Positions 1-12,464 of a DNA stretch of 64,000 bases are shown in pieces. The translations under genes and the position numbers were made by a program. Origin of the DNA: Fragilaria crotonensis (lineage: Eukaryota; Bacillariophyta; Fragilariophyceae; Fragilariales; Fragilariaceae); the NCBI GenBank assembly GCA_022925895.1, contig JAKSYS010000064.1, forward strand, positions 1-64,000, written 5' to 3'. The notes under the pieces were generated by a model. The model saw nothing but the letters and a program-made list of their open reading frames with translations, was not told where the DNA came from and made no database searches. Within the stretch, counting starts at the first letter, position 1. Each line of letters begins with the position of its first letter.

Positions 1-378
1 TGTACAACACACAAATTCTGTCACATGCAGTTGCCATGATCCTGATAAATAATTAACACACTACTACCTAGATTTAATGAGGACTTGCCCAATTTCACTT
101 GCTTGAAAAAATTGTGAGAGGCCTGTATTTGTTACAGGACTCCAACATCCTCCCTCTTCTTAGGCATTGGGTGCTGGTTGGGAGCAACCGGCCAATTAGT
201 TTTGCCACAATTGTGTATTTTACAATGTTCCTTCAGCCACAGTGGTGATCATGTCAAAAATTCTGAAGAAGTGTGGTGATGACGCTATACACAAATTTAG
301 ACCCATAGAGTTCCATCATTGTGCTTCCAAAATGTATTGCTTTTATCCCTTTTGCGGTGGCTATTGATCTTTTGCAGG

Positions 379-1343
379 TTAGTGGCTCCAGCATATTAAA
401 AGGCTGTACGTAGCTGGGTCTTCAGGTAATGCACATTTGTGGGACAATGGTGGAAGAACCCTACTATCTTTGGGCGGAGCATTTAACTGTAAATCCTCCC
501 CAGTTTTCCAAATTTGTCTCCAAGAATGACAGAAGTACCACCGATAGGAATTGGTGGCAGCACCCATGACAGAATCTCCTGCTCAATCCTCATCTTGATG
601 CCTTCAAAAGCCCAATTGCATTTGGAGGTGTCTTGGTCATGATCACCACAGTCATCATGAATTTGAACATGACTAGTTCTGCACCAACCCTGCTGGAAGT
701 TCACAACAGTGCAGTTAGGAGCCTTGTCTGATTGATGGGTCTCAAAGCCTTCAATATGGATAGGATTGGCTTGATCCTTCTTCAAACCTTGTTTTCTCGA
801 CTCTTCTTGTGCATACGGTTTATTTGTGACAAGACTGCCCAGGACATGACAGTGCCTTCCTCTGGTTCATCATTTTGCCCTTCCCTCTCCGCATCAACTG
901 TGGGTTGGCAGTCATTCATCAATTTCTTCTTAATTGGCCGGACACGCGTGATTGAGGTTTGGATACTCTTCAACATTGGTCATTGAACATCGGTCGGCAG
1001 TCCCCTGTTGTCGGATGCCGAAAGTATTCCCAAGGGCAACACAACATTCGCTGCGTAGCTATGAAAGCTTCTTTGCATCTAATTCCATCATTCTCTTCAT
1101 AACTGCATCAATAATATCAATTGCCATTTCCCTGGACATGGCCAGTGTTTGGGCTCCATCTTCCAAGTCAAATATTGCTGGGTGGATGAGGAATAGATTG
1201 GGAATCATGCAGAGGATGACCTTTTCTTGAGATGCAAGAGCAGCAAACTTGTCGCCTGCTCTAGCTTGCCGAATGATGAGGGTTGGGCAATTCACAGTTG
1301 TGGTAGACCTCCTCCTATGTACCACTTTGATCTGGGCCATCAC
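379..1343 (-). pseudogene. Possible eroded protein-coding stretch, unrecognised
   Basis: Three open stretches follow one another on the minus strand (1343-1059, 976-782, 785-483) but in different frames, so no single protein is readable. The first is helix-prone and ends in a Met/Lys/Glu-rich segment. The second has an acidic run (EPEEGTVMSW). The last holds several Cys and His residues and ends with a Pro/Ile/Gly segment. I do not recognise a family. An ordinary gene with unseen introns is possible, but I see no convincing splice sites. The rest of 1-1658 holds nothing I can name. Confidence 0.2.
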
Positions 1344-1658
1344 AGCCTTGCAAGGTAGGATCTTGAAATAGTGGCTGTCTCCAAGGTTTCCCTGAATGAA
1401 ACAGGTCAGATCCTTTTGTTTGCTTGTTGCACAGGAACTGTGATGCCCTCCCTAGTACAGTGGATCCACAAACAACAACCTGCATGGGATTTGGGTTAGT
1501 TCTTCACCCTTACAATTGTCAGGATCGGTAAGAATACAATTGAAGTATAATAGGATTATAATAGAAGTTGTGAGCCAATGAAACACATTGGCATTTAGGC
1601 TAAAGTGATCAGAAAAGCGCAGCATCATTGACCATAGATAGTTGACCGTGCACAGTAG

Positions 1659-2142
1659 GCAGTGGCATGGTGTCACGCAGATATAGAGATATGGCAGGAT
1701 TAACAAGAACCCATGGTGTCATCTTGTCTACTACTATGTTCCAGATACTTCTCCATGCAGTGACAGTGATGCTTCTGTTGCTGCTCATGAATAATCTCAC
1801 AATAGTACTAGGTAGATTGTGTGGGTACTTTAGTTCTTGCTTGTTTTGATGCAATCAATCAACTTTGCAGAGTTTGTAGAGAATACGTGTCCACCAACAA
1901 GGATGCAGTGGCATAGTCTCACGGAGATATAGAGATGTGCTGGATTGACAAGAACCCATGGTTTCATCTTGTCTATGTTCCAGATACTTCTCCATGCAGT
2001 GACAGTGTTACTTCTGTTGCGGCTCATGAATATTCTCACAATAGTACTAGAGGTAGATTGTGTGGGTACTTTGGTTCTTGTTTTGATGCAATCCATCAAC
2101 TTTGCAGAGTTTGTAGAGAGTTTGTGTCCAACAAGAAGGATG
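1659..2142. repeat. Two-copy tandem duplication, ~240 bp unit
   Basis: Copy 1 (about 1659-1904) and copy 2 (about 1905-2142) align along nearly their whole length, starting at GCAGTGGCAT and ending at the CCAACAAGGATG-type motif. They differ by scattered substitutions and small indels, so the duplication is not recent. Neither copy carries a convincing gene. Confidence 0.85.
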
Positions 2143-2940
2143 TATTCTTATTCCTTGCATGCACACAAAAAATAATCTACTAACCTGTGAGAACAGCCAG
2201 CCAGTAGGAAAAAAGCATACTGCAATGCAAGAACCTTGAGTAAAAGCCCCTTATGATATGCATTCACAAGGATATGAAAAGTGTCATATTCAAATGGGTG
2301 TTATGCATTACAAGCAGGTCGAACAATATTGCCATGCATGAATCTTGAAAAAGGCCTCCACTTCAGTATATTCAGATCTTGCTTGTTAGGGGTCACCAAC
2401 AATTGTGGATGCAATCAATACAGAACAGAGGACTCATTTACAGACTGGAGGAAACATTTTTCTTGCTGTTTAGTGCTGTTGCAATTGAAAAAGCCAATGT
2501 TTCTCTTGGTGCACTTGACTCACACTTCAAGTGGTCAATTTATCTTTCCCAAATGCCTTGAGACATTTGCACAGTTTTCAGGGGAGAAGAAATTCCCGTG
2601 AGTGTCATATTTCAAGATTCCTTTGAGTGTCTGAGTGTCATATTTCAAGATTCCCTAAAGTGTTTGCAGAAAGAAATTCCTATTGATGTTGCACTGCGTA
2701 CCAGAACGTTACATACGCTACCAGCGCCTCTTGATAAATTGCAACAAGCTCATCATCATCAACCTTTATAATCACACAAATTTGTTGATCAAACACTTCT
2801 AGAGAAAATAATGACCACTACAGAGTCTTGATGGTGATCAAGTCCCAAGCAGATGATGACTTGGAAGTCAAAGAATTGGCAAGGAAATGAGTGAGAACAA
2901 GCTCATGGAGATATGGTGGATATTGATCATTTTTGATGAT
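2143..2940. other. Intergenic, no gene seen
   Basis: No coding signal is supported. The only structure is a short direct duplication of AGTGTCATATTTCAAGATTCC at about 2601 and 2634 (33-bp period). Confidence 0.5.
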
Positions 2941-3150
2941 CGGTACAGTATGGTGTACCACACCATCCGTGGAAACGGGGCGAGGCAGGCGACAAAACGT
3001 GATTTAGTAATTTCGGCACAAATGTGTGCATGATATTGTAAATGTCAAATCCAAACTTGTTATATAGTAAAGAGTAAAGTTGTAGATATAGGGTCATTGT
3101 ACTATATTGAAAAGTGGCTGAAAAATACGCGATATTGTAATTTCCCCTTA
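2941..3150 (+). repeat. Dispersed repeat, copy A (partner at 38820-39062)
   Basis: The segment aligns in the same orientation with 38820-39062. Shared landmarks are GGCAGGC-ACAAA near the start, then a GTAAAG / GGGTCAT stretch, then GTGGCTGAAAAATA.GCGAT and TTGTAAT.TCCCC at the end. The copies are old but clearly homologous over about 200 bp. No terminal inverted repeat or coding region is evident. Confidence 0.7.
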
Positions 3151-4100
3151 AAAAAAGAAAGATTTGTCTTTAATTAAAGAAACCCCCCGGGCGTTTAGTC
3201 ACTACCGTAGTCGTGCACCAAACCCCATGCTTTACAATACATCAAGTACACCAAATACTGGTACTGTACATACCAGGTACTCCAAGTACTCGTACTCCGC
3301 GAGCTCAGAGGCTCAGAGTATGCATACTCAGAGTCATATAGATCTTGAGTTATTGTTACTCGCGGTCTCGCGGTACGAAGTACATTACTGCACTACCAGA
3401 GGTGCGCGGTCTACCGGACGAAGTTGTAAAAATAACTCCAGTTATTAAAGGGAAGTAGTCTAGTAGAAGCAGGATGAATCAATTTGACAGCAGCTGACAG
3501 TTTTGTCATGCTTCCTCCTGTACATACGCCGTAGAAACCCCTGGGAAGTCCGGTAAAATGACGTTTCTGCTCGTAGCTTCTACTCCAGTACATGCTATCA
3601 ATACCAAGCAGAGGTGCGTGTCCGGACCTTCCTGTCGAACGTGATTATTTTATTCCTTGTTCAATTTTGATTGTACAATAAATACAAAGTTGGCTACGAA
3701 TAGCTCTAAGCGCCCTCGATTCATTTCTGCAATAAAATTGAAGGCTTGGGTGTTGTCAACTGTCAGATCCTATGGGAATTTGCAGTACAGAGTACAAGGT
3801 ACAACAAGCCAAGTCCTGCGTACGAGTACGGTGCACACAGTAGTACTAGTTGTAGAGCCTCCTTCTACGTACTGCTACTACTAGTGACTACGGTAGTTAC
3901 GGTCTCAGGGTGCCGTCTTTAGAATTGCTTATTTCTCCACTCTAGTTTGATCTTCTTGAACAATTTATCCATTGCTTTGTTAGAGAGGAGGACCTTTTCT
4001 ATCCAAAAATGCATTTATATATGAACATTAGTGCATAAGTCGATGTGCTTGCAGCACAGTATACACCACCCTATTGTTACAGTAAAATTGTCGCGGTCCA
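3151..4100. other. GTAC-rich intergenic sequence
   Basis: No gene is seen. From about 3220 to 3440 and 3780 to 3900 the sequence is saturated with GTAC, TACT and AGTA words. A block at about 3548-3640 recurs upstream of the two tandem Pro-rich protein genes (see 20735 and 23745). Confidence 0.6.
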
Positions 4101-4199
4101 ATTGATTCAGCGTAGCCAATTTGGGCTTGAATGGGAGGATTTGTGGGAATTGAAATTCTGTGGAATCTACTTATCAGATTTTTAAATATGAAACAGATT

Positions 4200-4395
4200 T
4201 TGAAAGGTCTAATTGAGGCCAGGATAGGAGGTGTGGGTGGGTGGGATTAACTAGAGTAGTGTCTTTGTCGATTCGAGTTCGTTCAGATTGTGAGCAATTT
4301 GTATCTTGTGTTGTATCAGGGTGTTTGTCTGTCTGATGGCAACTGCTGATCCTTTCCCAATCTTCGGACATGCCAGTCTGGACGGAGTCCAGACT
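4200..4395 (-). repeat. Inverted partner of the repeat at 5539-5720
   Basis: Read on the minus strand from about 4385, this segment matches 5539-5720 on the plus strand. Both begin GGCATGTCCGAAGAT.GGGAAAGGA, continue through CAGACAGAC-AAC, and later share TTGCTCACAAT and GAACTC..TC-ACAAAGACAC. The two arms are therefore an inverted pair about 1.1 kb apart. No transposase or gene is recognisable in either arm. Confidence 0.7.
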
Positions 4396-5538
4396 TGACT
4401 TGATTTGGTAAAAATTATTGTGTTTAAAACAAATTCAGATTTTGAAATTGTCTTAAGCAATTGAGAACTATTAAAAGCAACTTTTCGTTTAAAACAGCAA
4501 CAGCTCCCAGTAGTACGTACTACAGTACTCCGAATAGTCATGTGAAGTGAGGAATCTGTTCAAAGTCACAAGGATTTTTGAGGTAACTTCAGTTCTTCTA
4601 CTTAAGCACCAGGTCCAAAAAAATCGGTTCTCATAAAATGATTCGCTCCCTCAGAAAGGTTTTTCACAATTCATACAAAAGAAATTTAGTACATACTGGA
4701 GACTTTAAGCTTCTGAAAGGATATTTTGGCACTAGTACCGTTAATAGCAGAATGTAACTCCACCAGAAAGATACTAAGCACCATGGAAGTAATCTGGACA
4801 GAATCTTATGTACAACACTGTCCGCCCAAAAGGAAACTCCGCCAATGCAACCGAAATGTCAGGTCATTCAAATAGTATTAAATGAGAGGTTTTTGTGAAT
4901 GAATAACATCAAATACAGGAAGATGAGTTTCAATGATCATATAAGCTCCATTTTTTGAAATTTCATGTCGATTCCCGTTGTATAGTAAGTTATGCTGCTT
5001 ATGGTAGACTGGATCTACCAGCATGATTATCAATCTGCTGATGTCTGCCAAAAAATTGCTTACAAAGGCCGCTTATGGAGAATTAAATTGGCTTTCTGAT
5101 AAGAAGCAAGTTTGCTTTTGGAGAAACCAATTTGCTATGGAGAACCACACTTGTTTATCACAGCAAACAAAATATGCTTACATACTTACAAGAAAATGCT
5201 TTAGATAAAAAGCCTTGCCTGGTTGGATGTATCTATACCATGGCTAAATTCTTGCTGTGTGCCAGCCTTCCAGAGCACAGTAGCTGATCCACATAGCTTA
5301 ACAGTCTCAAATCAGTGGCTAGGTGCTTGGGCTCAACCTTCAAGAACGTGATGAGAAAGAAACTTAATACAAAGAACTAGAACACAGGCAGAATACAAAT
5401 TGTGTTTCATCGTTAAACGGCTCCTATTTCGAAAATTGTATGTACAGAGTTCAAGTACTTTGTATATATTCAGCTTCAAGTGGCACTTTTAGGATACTAA
5501 AACGTATTTCGGACGTTCAAATGCAAAGATAGAATTCA
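4396..5538. other. Spacer between inverted repeat arms, no gene seen
   Basis: AT-rich sequence with no supported coding region. It could be the interior of a fold-back or a non-autonomous element, but no defined ends are visible. Confidence 0.4.
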
Positions 5539-5720
5539 ATGGCATGTCCGAAGATCGGGAAAGGACGGACAGGCGCCAGACAGACGAACAACGAAGATGA
5601 CAGACACAGCGTCACAAGGACAGTCGGACAAGCACGCACCCAGACGAATGCACAACACAGAACAAGGTACGAGTTGCTCACAATGATACGGACGAACTCA
5701 TTCAACAAAGACACCAGAGT
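5539..5720 (+). repeat. Inverted partner of the repeat at 4200-4395
   Basis: This is the plus-strand copy of the inverted pair described at 4200-4395. It sits in an open stretch of about 130 codons (to 5937) whose composition (Thr, Arg, Gln, Asn) and homology to a non-coding arm argue against a real protein. Confidence 0.65.
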
Positions 5721-5939
5721 GATGACAATCACGGGACCAGCACCGCGAGACAATCCAGGACAGAGAGACAAACCTACTAGGACCGGATTCCGATGCCATC
5801 TTTTTCATATTAACTATGATACACAAACGCCGACAAGAAGAACAGGATGCCAGTACACATTGGACACAACGACGATACAACAGACAAGACTCGGAATTTA
5901 TTTTGTGATACACCGATATGTGTGTGTCAAAACTTGAAT

Positions 5940-8345
5940 GTAGACCATGTTTAAGCATTCATACCTTTCAGCATACTTTCCATCAAAAAGTGCCTGCACA
6001 AGCACCACTGCATATCATTTCATGTAGGAAGTTATAATTTCATTAAAATCATAATTTGAGCATACTGAAGTGGACCCCGGGTACTGCCATAGAATACCAA
6101 TGAATAACAATTGAATGTCTGAATGACTACCAAAAAAAACTCACAAGGAAAAATAGAATAGTCATTCATGGAATCAAATCACGAATTCCGGAGCTGAGCC
6201 ACTGAAGTTATTGAAAATGACTTGCTTAATGCATTTAGGGTACTAACGCCAGTAGAGTTTTTGTGCCCTCTGTGCCAAGAAAACTATGGATTCTTGCACC
6301 ATCTGCTGCATCATGATCCTGATTTTTCTTTCATTTCTAATGGGAGGGTCGGATGTTAGGAATGCTTTGCAAGGAGCAGGACTTTATTCAAATCTATGAA
6401 CCACGAGGGATTGCCAGCATAGCAGACTACCATGTATCCAGGATGGGCAGCAGCTAATGGACAGATGCTGCTTCATCTGGAAAGGGATCTATATGGTATT
6501 CCGTTCTCAATTGTCACTTTGTGATGACAGGGTTGATACCATTGATGTCATTTGCGTGCTTACTGCAAAGAATGTGGAAGGATCCATGAACTCTCAATGC
6601 TTGGTTCTCAACTCATCATTGAAATGTTTGACACAAAGTGTTTAATCACAAAGTGAGACTCTCATATCAGATGCTGCCTTGATGTTCACATGATACATAG
6701 GTTCTTATTTTTTAATCTTGCATTGCAAACACATTGAGGAGGATGGATGGAGTATGGTGCAAGAAGCAACAAATTGCTGGCACGTTGGTTTTTCTTTGAG
6801 GAGATTTAGCTTTTCAACACTCATCACATGACACTAACCACTGGACAAAGGATTGTTATGCCCAATCTAATTGCACAAAGCAAAAAGAGTGCAACAACTT
6901 GAGCCAGGATGCTATCCTCTATCGACATAGATTCCGTGAGAATTATAGCCTTGTTGCGCTGCCATTGTAACGACAGCAGTCGGTTCTGAACATAGCACGT
7001 TGCCGTAGAGCCGAGCTGCGTGTGGTGTGCTTCAATCAATTGTGCGCCTGCGTCATATGAAACTCCATGAATGAAGATGTGCATCGAATGCTTACCAGGA
7101 AGCCGTCTGAAGTTTGATCAGTGGAATTGTGGCCGGTGACAAAGGTGTTTAGTATCTGCCGTAGTAGGAGTATTACTAAGTATTCCCGGTGTACTCCTGG
7201 CTAGTATTATGAATTACGCCCACCCAACATAACAGCACGAGCTACATCGAAATTCTACTGGGGCGGACCCACATTATAGGGATCTACTCCCATACCCCTT
7301 AGGCTGATCCTTATTGAAGGACAAAACAAAAACAAATGTAACCCCAATTTAACCAAAACGCTGCTTTGTTTTTGTTTTGTCATGTTTGTCATTTTAAGAC
7401 CCTTATGGAAGAGAAACAAAACAAGATATAGCTATGTTCACCTTCGTAAATGATGAAACATCAATGATACATATCTTTTACAAAATTCTTGTTCTCGATC
7501 AACTGCCTCAACCATATCGTGCGCTTGTTTTTATAACTCTCCTGGATCCAAATTCCCACCACCCTTGTACCTCTAAGAAGGTACAAAGAACAAGGATTCA
7601 TCGGTGGCGCAGCAGTTCACAATGAATTGTGTCGATTCAAACCATCTAAGGACCTGTCTTTGATATCAATGTTGATAAGGAAACAGTCATGCAGTTGCGG
7701 TATCTCCCCAGCAACCACCATTTTCCCTTAAAAAATCAAGAAGCTTTTCTGGCTTGCTTTGATTTTTACTATGTCAGAGTTCGGAGTACACTGCTGTGTA
7801 CGTTTCCTCGTACGTATCGCCAGCAGCGTAGCTGATGTATCGCGTGCGTGGTCGAACGATGACCTCCGAAGTTAGGGGAAAAGATGTCGATCGGGATTGA
7901 AGTTGTCCTTCTTCTCAAGTTCTATTTTGAAGTATCTCTAAACTTAGCAGAGATTTGGGCTCCTAACCTGTGGATCCAAACGCTCCAATGACCTACCCTG
8001 GCGCCGCGCTCGCTGAGGAGCAGGATTAGTCGCAGGTCAAACAATCACGCACCCTCGTCGGATGAGTTCTGATGTGGAAACTCAGGGTAGACGCGTGCAG
8101 GGTCGATGAACAATCGAAACAAGTTCACCTGTCTGGTTCGGAAGGGTTCGGAGGTGTGAAACTTAGCGATGCTTTATACCCAGTACCCTTACGATCACAA
8201 AACCGTCCGGCAAGAGTGCAGTTGAGCTGATAAGCAAAGGCTATGATAAGTTGTGAGCGGAGCCCGAGAGGTACTCCGCTGTTAAAACTATAGTAGTATT
8301 CACTGTACGTGAAATGTACGTGGGTCACAATGAGGGTGAAAGTGT
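5940..8345. other. Gene-poor intergenic region
   Basis: I see no supported gene, RNA gene or defined repeat. Short open stretches are at chance level for this AT-rich DNA. Confidence 0.5.
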
Positions 8346-8350
8346 GACTC

Positions 8351-8736
8351 TGCAGTACACCGCACGTGCCCTTAGCGTAGTGCGATACAGTATACTATAT
8401 TACTAGTATCCAGTACTACAATACAATGGCCATGTATAGTACTTGGATATACCGGTAGACTAGTAATACCATAGTACAGTGCAACAATAGAACACTGATC
8501 CTGTACAACAGTACAACCGTACAACAGTAGAATGAGAACTGTTTGACATCTCTTGGAGACTCACTGAGTCTCCTAGATGAAGAAAAGAGAACAGTCCAAT
8601 CCCACCAAGGATGGGACTGCTCTCTTGTTTTAAAAACTAGTCTCATAACTTTTTAATAAGGTACAACTATTAACCCTTTAAAACTAGCTACAAATTAGCC
8701 TTCAAAAATAAAACTGATTACTTCGCGCGTAGGGCA
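8351..8736 (+). repeat. 5' LTR of the gypsy element
   Basis: 386 bp, TG...CA ends. Near its middle it holds a strong inverted repeat: ACAGTCCAATCCC pairs with GGATGGGACTG within about 40 bases. A shorter palindrome (GAGACTCACTGAGTCTC) precedes it. An AATAAA lies about 20 bases before the end, which may serve as the RNA 3' processing signal. Confidence 0.93.
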
Positions 8737-8770
8737 CAGTGAATTCACTCCCAGTAGTCAGTACATCACC

Positions 8771-10160
8771 ATGACGAACAAAAATAAAGGTAAGCGCAAA
8801 GCATCTGAAAATTCGTCTGCGGAACATGTCGCATTCCGTCAGTCGAACCTCGTTGAATCCGCCGTCGATTTATTTCGATAGGCCCAAGAAATCGACAGAG
8901 AAATCTGACGATGAGGGCAACTATAAAAAAATCGACGTCCCGATTGAAGCCGAAATGCGAACTCAAAAATATCGAAAAGAGAATTCGTTTGTTTGGAGAC
9001 TACGACACCTCGCCAGAAGCGTGGGTGAAGTGGCGCATAGAGCTCGAGGAGGTCATTCGTGACTATCCGCTTGAGTCTGGCGAACAGAAAGCGTCTATGG
9101 CTCTTGCACTACTTAAGGGCAGTGCAAGAGACAAATTCCAGCAAACGTGGCGTAGACTCGATACGGAGAACGTAGCGGGTCCCGCACGACAGAGGAAGAC
9201 TCCAAACGAGATTTTCCAGCTGGTAATGACGGAAGTTGGTAAGTCTTACTTCCCAATTTTGCATGCGTACCAGAAGCAGGTGGTGTACATGCAGCATTAC
9301 CTACGTCTTGGAAGTCATACGGTTCGTAACTTGCTACGCGTTTACGCGAGCTAAATAATTATTTACCATATTTTCCACGGGAAGAAGGTAAGGCTGAACC
9401 GTCTAAATTGTCTGATGATGACTTGATTCAAATTCTCAACCAGGCGAAGCCTGAAGAATGGCAAGCGGTCATTCTTGGTGCGAACATCGAGCTTTATAAG
9501 TTCGATTTTCAAGGCACTGTTGATTATTTTGAGAAACTTGAACTCAGACAGGCACTTGAGGCCAAACGTCGTAAGGTGGACAAATCCGATAACCCTGAGG
9601 GCACGAAAAAGGGCAATTGGAACGGTAAGTCCGCTGACAAAATGGCAACGGCCAAAACACAGTCGTCTAAGTATAAGAAGTGTGCGCATTGCGGTCGTAC
9701 GAATCATACTACGAAAGACTGTTGGTTTAACCCTGAGAACAAGGGGAAACAGAAACCTGGTAAGAAAAATGTCGGTTCTACCGACCGAAATGTCTTGATG
9801 ACGCAAGAGCAGCTTAACGCTATCCTTGAGCGTCTTCCACGCAACCCGAAGTCTGGCAAGCGTAAGGTCTGCGACTTTACACCCGAGAATTCGGATGCAG
9901 AAATCGTGGAAATGTTCAGTCCAAAGACTACAATTAGCACAGTAGAGACTAAAGAAGATAGTGACGAAAGTTCCATCTACTTTGGTTCATTTTCTAGTGA
10001 GATATTGCCATCCAAAGATGGCCATGGCAGTAAGAGACAAAAACAAAAACACAAAACCACCGAAGTCGTGGGCGAAGTGATGGGAACAGGCAAACCCGGC
10101 ATCGTTCGCATTTTGCTAGACACTGGAGCATCTGCGACAATGTGCGTGGGCAATACGTAG
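8771..10160 (+). pseudogene. gag and protease region of the gypsy relic
   Basis: The gag part includes a capsid-like stretch (around 8990-9350: FGDYDTSPEAWVKWR and later KGSARDKFQQTWRRL). Further on there is a basic nucleocapsid region with a zinc knuckle, CAHCGRTNHTTKDCW (C-x2-C-x4-H-x4-C), near 9690. The protease is marked by ILLDTGASATM near 10110, the D-T/S-G active site of retropepsins. It is a fossil with more than one break. Confidence 0.85.
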
Positions 10161-10169
10161 TACAGTACA

Positions 10170-10517
10170 TACTACGTTAGATGCTACACCCGACAGTTAG
10201 TATTTGGACGCGACATGTTGTTGCCCATCCAATTAAAGACGGATTGGGCTAGGATAAGACAACGTAAGCAAGATATTATTAACGCCAATAACAAAAAGGA
10301 AAATGCTAAACGCATTGAACACGAGTACCGTGTTGGCGAAAAAGTCCTATTAGAAAAACCAGGACTGATCTCTAAATTATCCGCCCCACGTACGGGACCT
10401 TATCGGATTACTGAAACCTATGCTAATGGTACAGTACGCATTCAACGTGGCATTGTCAATGAACGTGTCAACATACGTCGACTAACACCATATAAAGAAC
10501 GCGTACCGCCCAATTAG
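10170..10517 (+). pseudogene. Integrase C-terminal remnant of the gypsy relic
   Basis: The segment reads FGRDMLLPIQLKTDWARIR and then GEKVLLEKPGLI, LSAPRTGPYRI and GTVRIQRG. This pattern matches the C-terminal end of Ty3/gypsy integrases that I know from stramenopile elements. It lies just before the 3' LTR, where the end of pol is expected. Confidence 0.8.
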
Positions 10518-10526
10518 GGAAGCGAG

Positions 10527-10911
10527 TGCAGTACACCGCACGTGCCCTTAGCGTAGTGCGATACAGTATACTATATTACTAGTATCCAGTACTACAATAC
10601 AATGGCCATGTATAGTACTTGGATATACCGTAGACTAGTAATACCATAGTACAGTGCAACAATAGAACACTGATCCTGTACAACAGTACAACCGTACAAC
10701 AGTAGAATGAGAACTGTTTGACATCTCTTGGAGACTCACTGAGTCTCCTAGATGAAGAAAAGAGAACAGTCCAATCCCACCAAGGATGGGACTGCTCTCT
10801 TGTTTTAAAAACTAGTCTCATAACTTTTTAATAAGGTACAACTATTAACCCTTTAAAACTAGCTACAAATTAGCCTTCAAAAATAAAACTGATTACTTCG
10901 CGCGTAGGGCA
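10527..10911 (+). repeat. 3' LTR of the gypsy element
   Basis: 385 bp, identical to the 5' LTR apart from one single-base length difference seen by eye. The GACTC target duplication follows immediately. Confidence 0.93.
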
Positions 10912-11228
10912 GACTCAACCACGTACGTAGATATATGGCATACGTAATCTGTACGAATATGCAACGGACAGTTTTCGGGGTCGCCAATATGCAGTTACAA
11001 ATTGCAAGGCTTCGCAGCCTTCCTAGCCTATCAGCAGTCATGTCATCAGGATGGTGGATCGATAACAAAAGTGATGATTTATGCAAGTATTGGGGTTCTA
11101 CCCAAATGATGCAGATTCCAGCTCGTGAGCGGTGTCGGTGTTTTTGCATCGCTATATGAATGCAGCGACACATGTGGAACTGATCCTCGCCTCAGAACAC
11201 AACCGTCATTACTCATGAAACCGACTCT

Positions 11229-12464
11229 TTGCTGCCCGATATACCTGTTGGTGGTCCGCAGGGTCTTATGATACCGCTGCTTTTCCAAAGCAAGCTGGGC
11301 AGTGGGAAAAGGAGTCAAAAGAACACCACCAACCGGACCACTGCTTTGCAAGACCAGCAACAAGATGCCCGTATCAAGGCACAAACTTTGGCTTTGGCCT
11401 GTGTAATGTCAAGGCATAGTCCCTACAGGGGTTATGCAAGAACCGGCAATCTTCCTTTCAGCATGGTCCAGCATGATGATTACCTTCAATACTACGTGCG
11501 GGAGAAGATGTACGTTGTTCTGAATCCGGATGAGGCGGCTTTTGTGATTGAGAACCATGGTGACATTACATTTCCCATTGCTAGTACAGGTCATGTTGAT
11601 AAATTCTTGACACGCCTCTTGCTGGTTTACTATTTGACATTGAGGAGGGACCTACAAAAGCCTCCTCACCAGGTAAATTGTTCACATTTCCTGGCTACAT
11701 TGTATTCGCACTGCTCGGTCCCATTGTTGAGAATGACAATATACTATGCCATTGTTCTGATTAACGAATGAGTTCTACACCCGTTTACAGTTCCCATGTT
11801 GAAAAGAGGACCGCAGGGCATGCTCATCTCAGGAAAGTGGACGCAGACGCAAACCGGACGCCTCGTCGGTATTCCGACGACTCGTACGACGAAGATAGCT
11901 CTCGTCTGACCAGAACAACAACAGGAACCTCCGAACGGGACACTGCGTCACCACATTCATCACTACCATTGGCGGCCGCTACTCTAAGCGAATATATCCA
12001 GGCTGCTGGCATTGCGCAGTCCCGAATTGCCAACAAGAGGAAAAGGAAGGCAGAAGTCAACGATGGCAAGGCAGCAATGCATGTGAAAAAGGTTGCTGGA
12101 AAACAGTCCATGATCCAGGTCACAAAGTATTTGATCGAGCGAGTCTACTGCCCATGATAATCCAACCGTCAAGTTTTTCTTGTTGGAACTATGCGAGCTG
12201 AATCTATAATTGGCAGCTGCTATTGATGAACTCACGCTGGCTGAGGAACAAATCATCGAACATGAACTTGCCGAGGATGTGTCAACAGTTGGAAACATGG
12301 ATACAGTGATCAATGCCACCATCACAAGCATCCTTGTGAATGCTTATAGTAATAACAATGCCAACAAGGAGCAAACAATTTGTTGTAGAAACAAGAATGA
12401 TGTCGCCTTTGCTAGCACTGTTTCAGGACAGCAATGTGGAATGAAGATTGTCAGAGTCACTTAA
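11229..12464 (+). pseudogene. Unrecognised coding traces
   Basis: Three open stretches lie in series on the plus strand (11229-11771, 11768-12157, 12210-12464). The first has a coherent region near NPDEAAFVIENHGDITFPI. The second is acidic/basic with a lysine-rich patch (RIANKRKRKAEV) that could be a nuclear signal. The third starts with an acidic helix (LTLAEEQIIEHELAEDV). They are in different frames, and I see no family match. They could be the eroded accessory ORF of the neighbouring Harbinger relic or an old host gene. Confidence 0.25.

Larger units (their letters stand above)
8351..10911 (+). mobile_element. Ty3/gypsy LTR retrotransposon relic, young
   Basis: The element is bounded by two direct repeats beginning TGCAG and ending GGGCA (8351-8736 and 10527-10911). 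It is flanked by a perfect 5-bp target duplication, GACTC (8346-8350 and 10912-10916). At 2.56 kb it is far shorter than an autonomous gypsy element. Recognisable parts are gag with a CCHC zinc knuckle, the start of an aspartic protease, and the C-terminal part of the integrase region. No reverse transcriptase or RNase H is recognisable. It is broken, with two or three breaks. The two LTRs differ by a single base by eye, so the insertion is recent. Confidence 0.93.

Noticed and set aside
5539-5937. 132-codon plus-strand frame
   Set aside because: Half of it is one arm of an inverted repeat whose other arm is non-coding.
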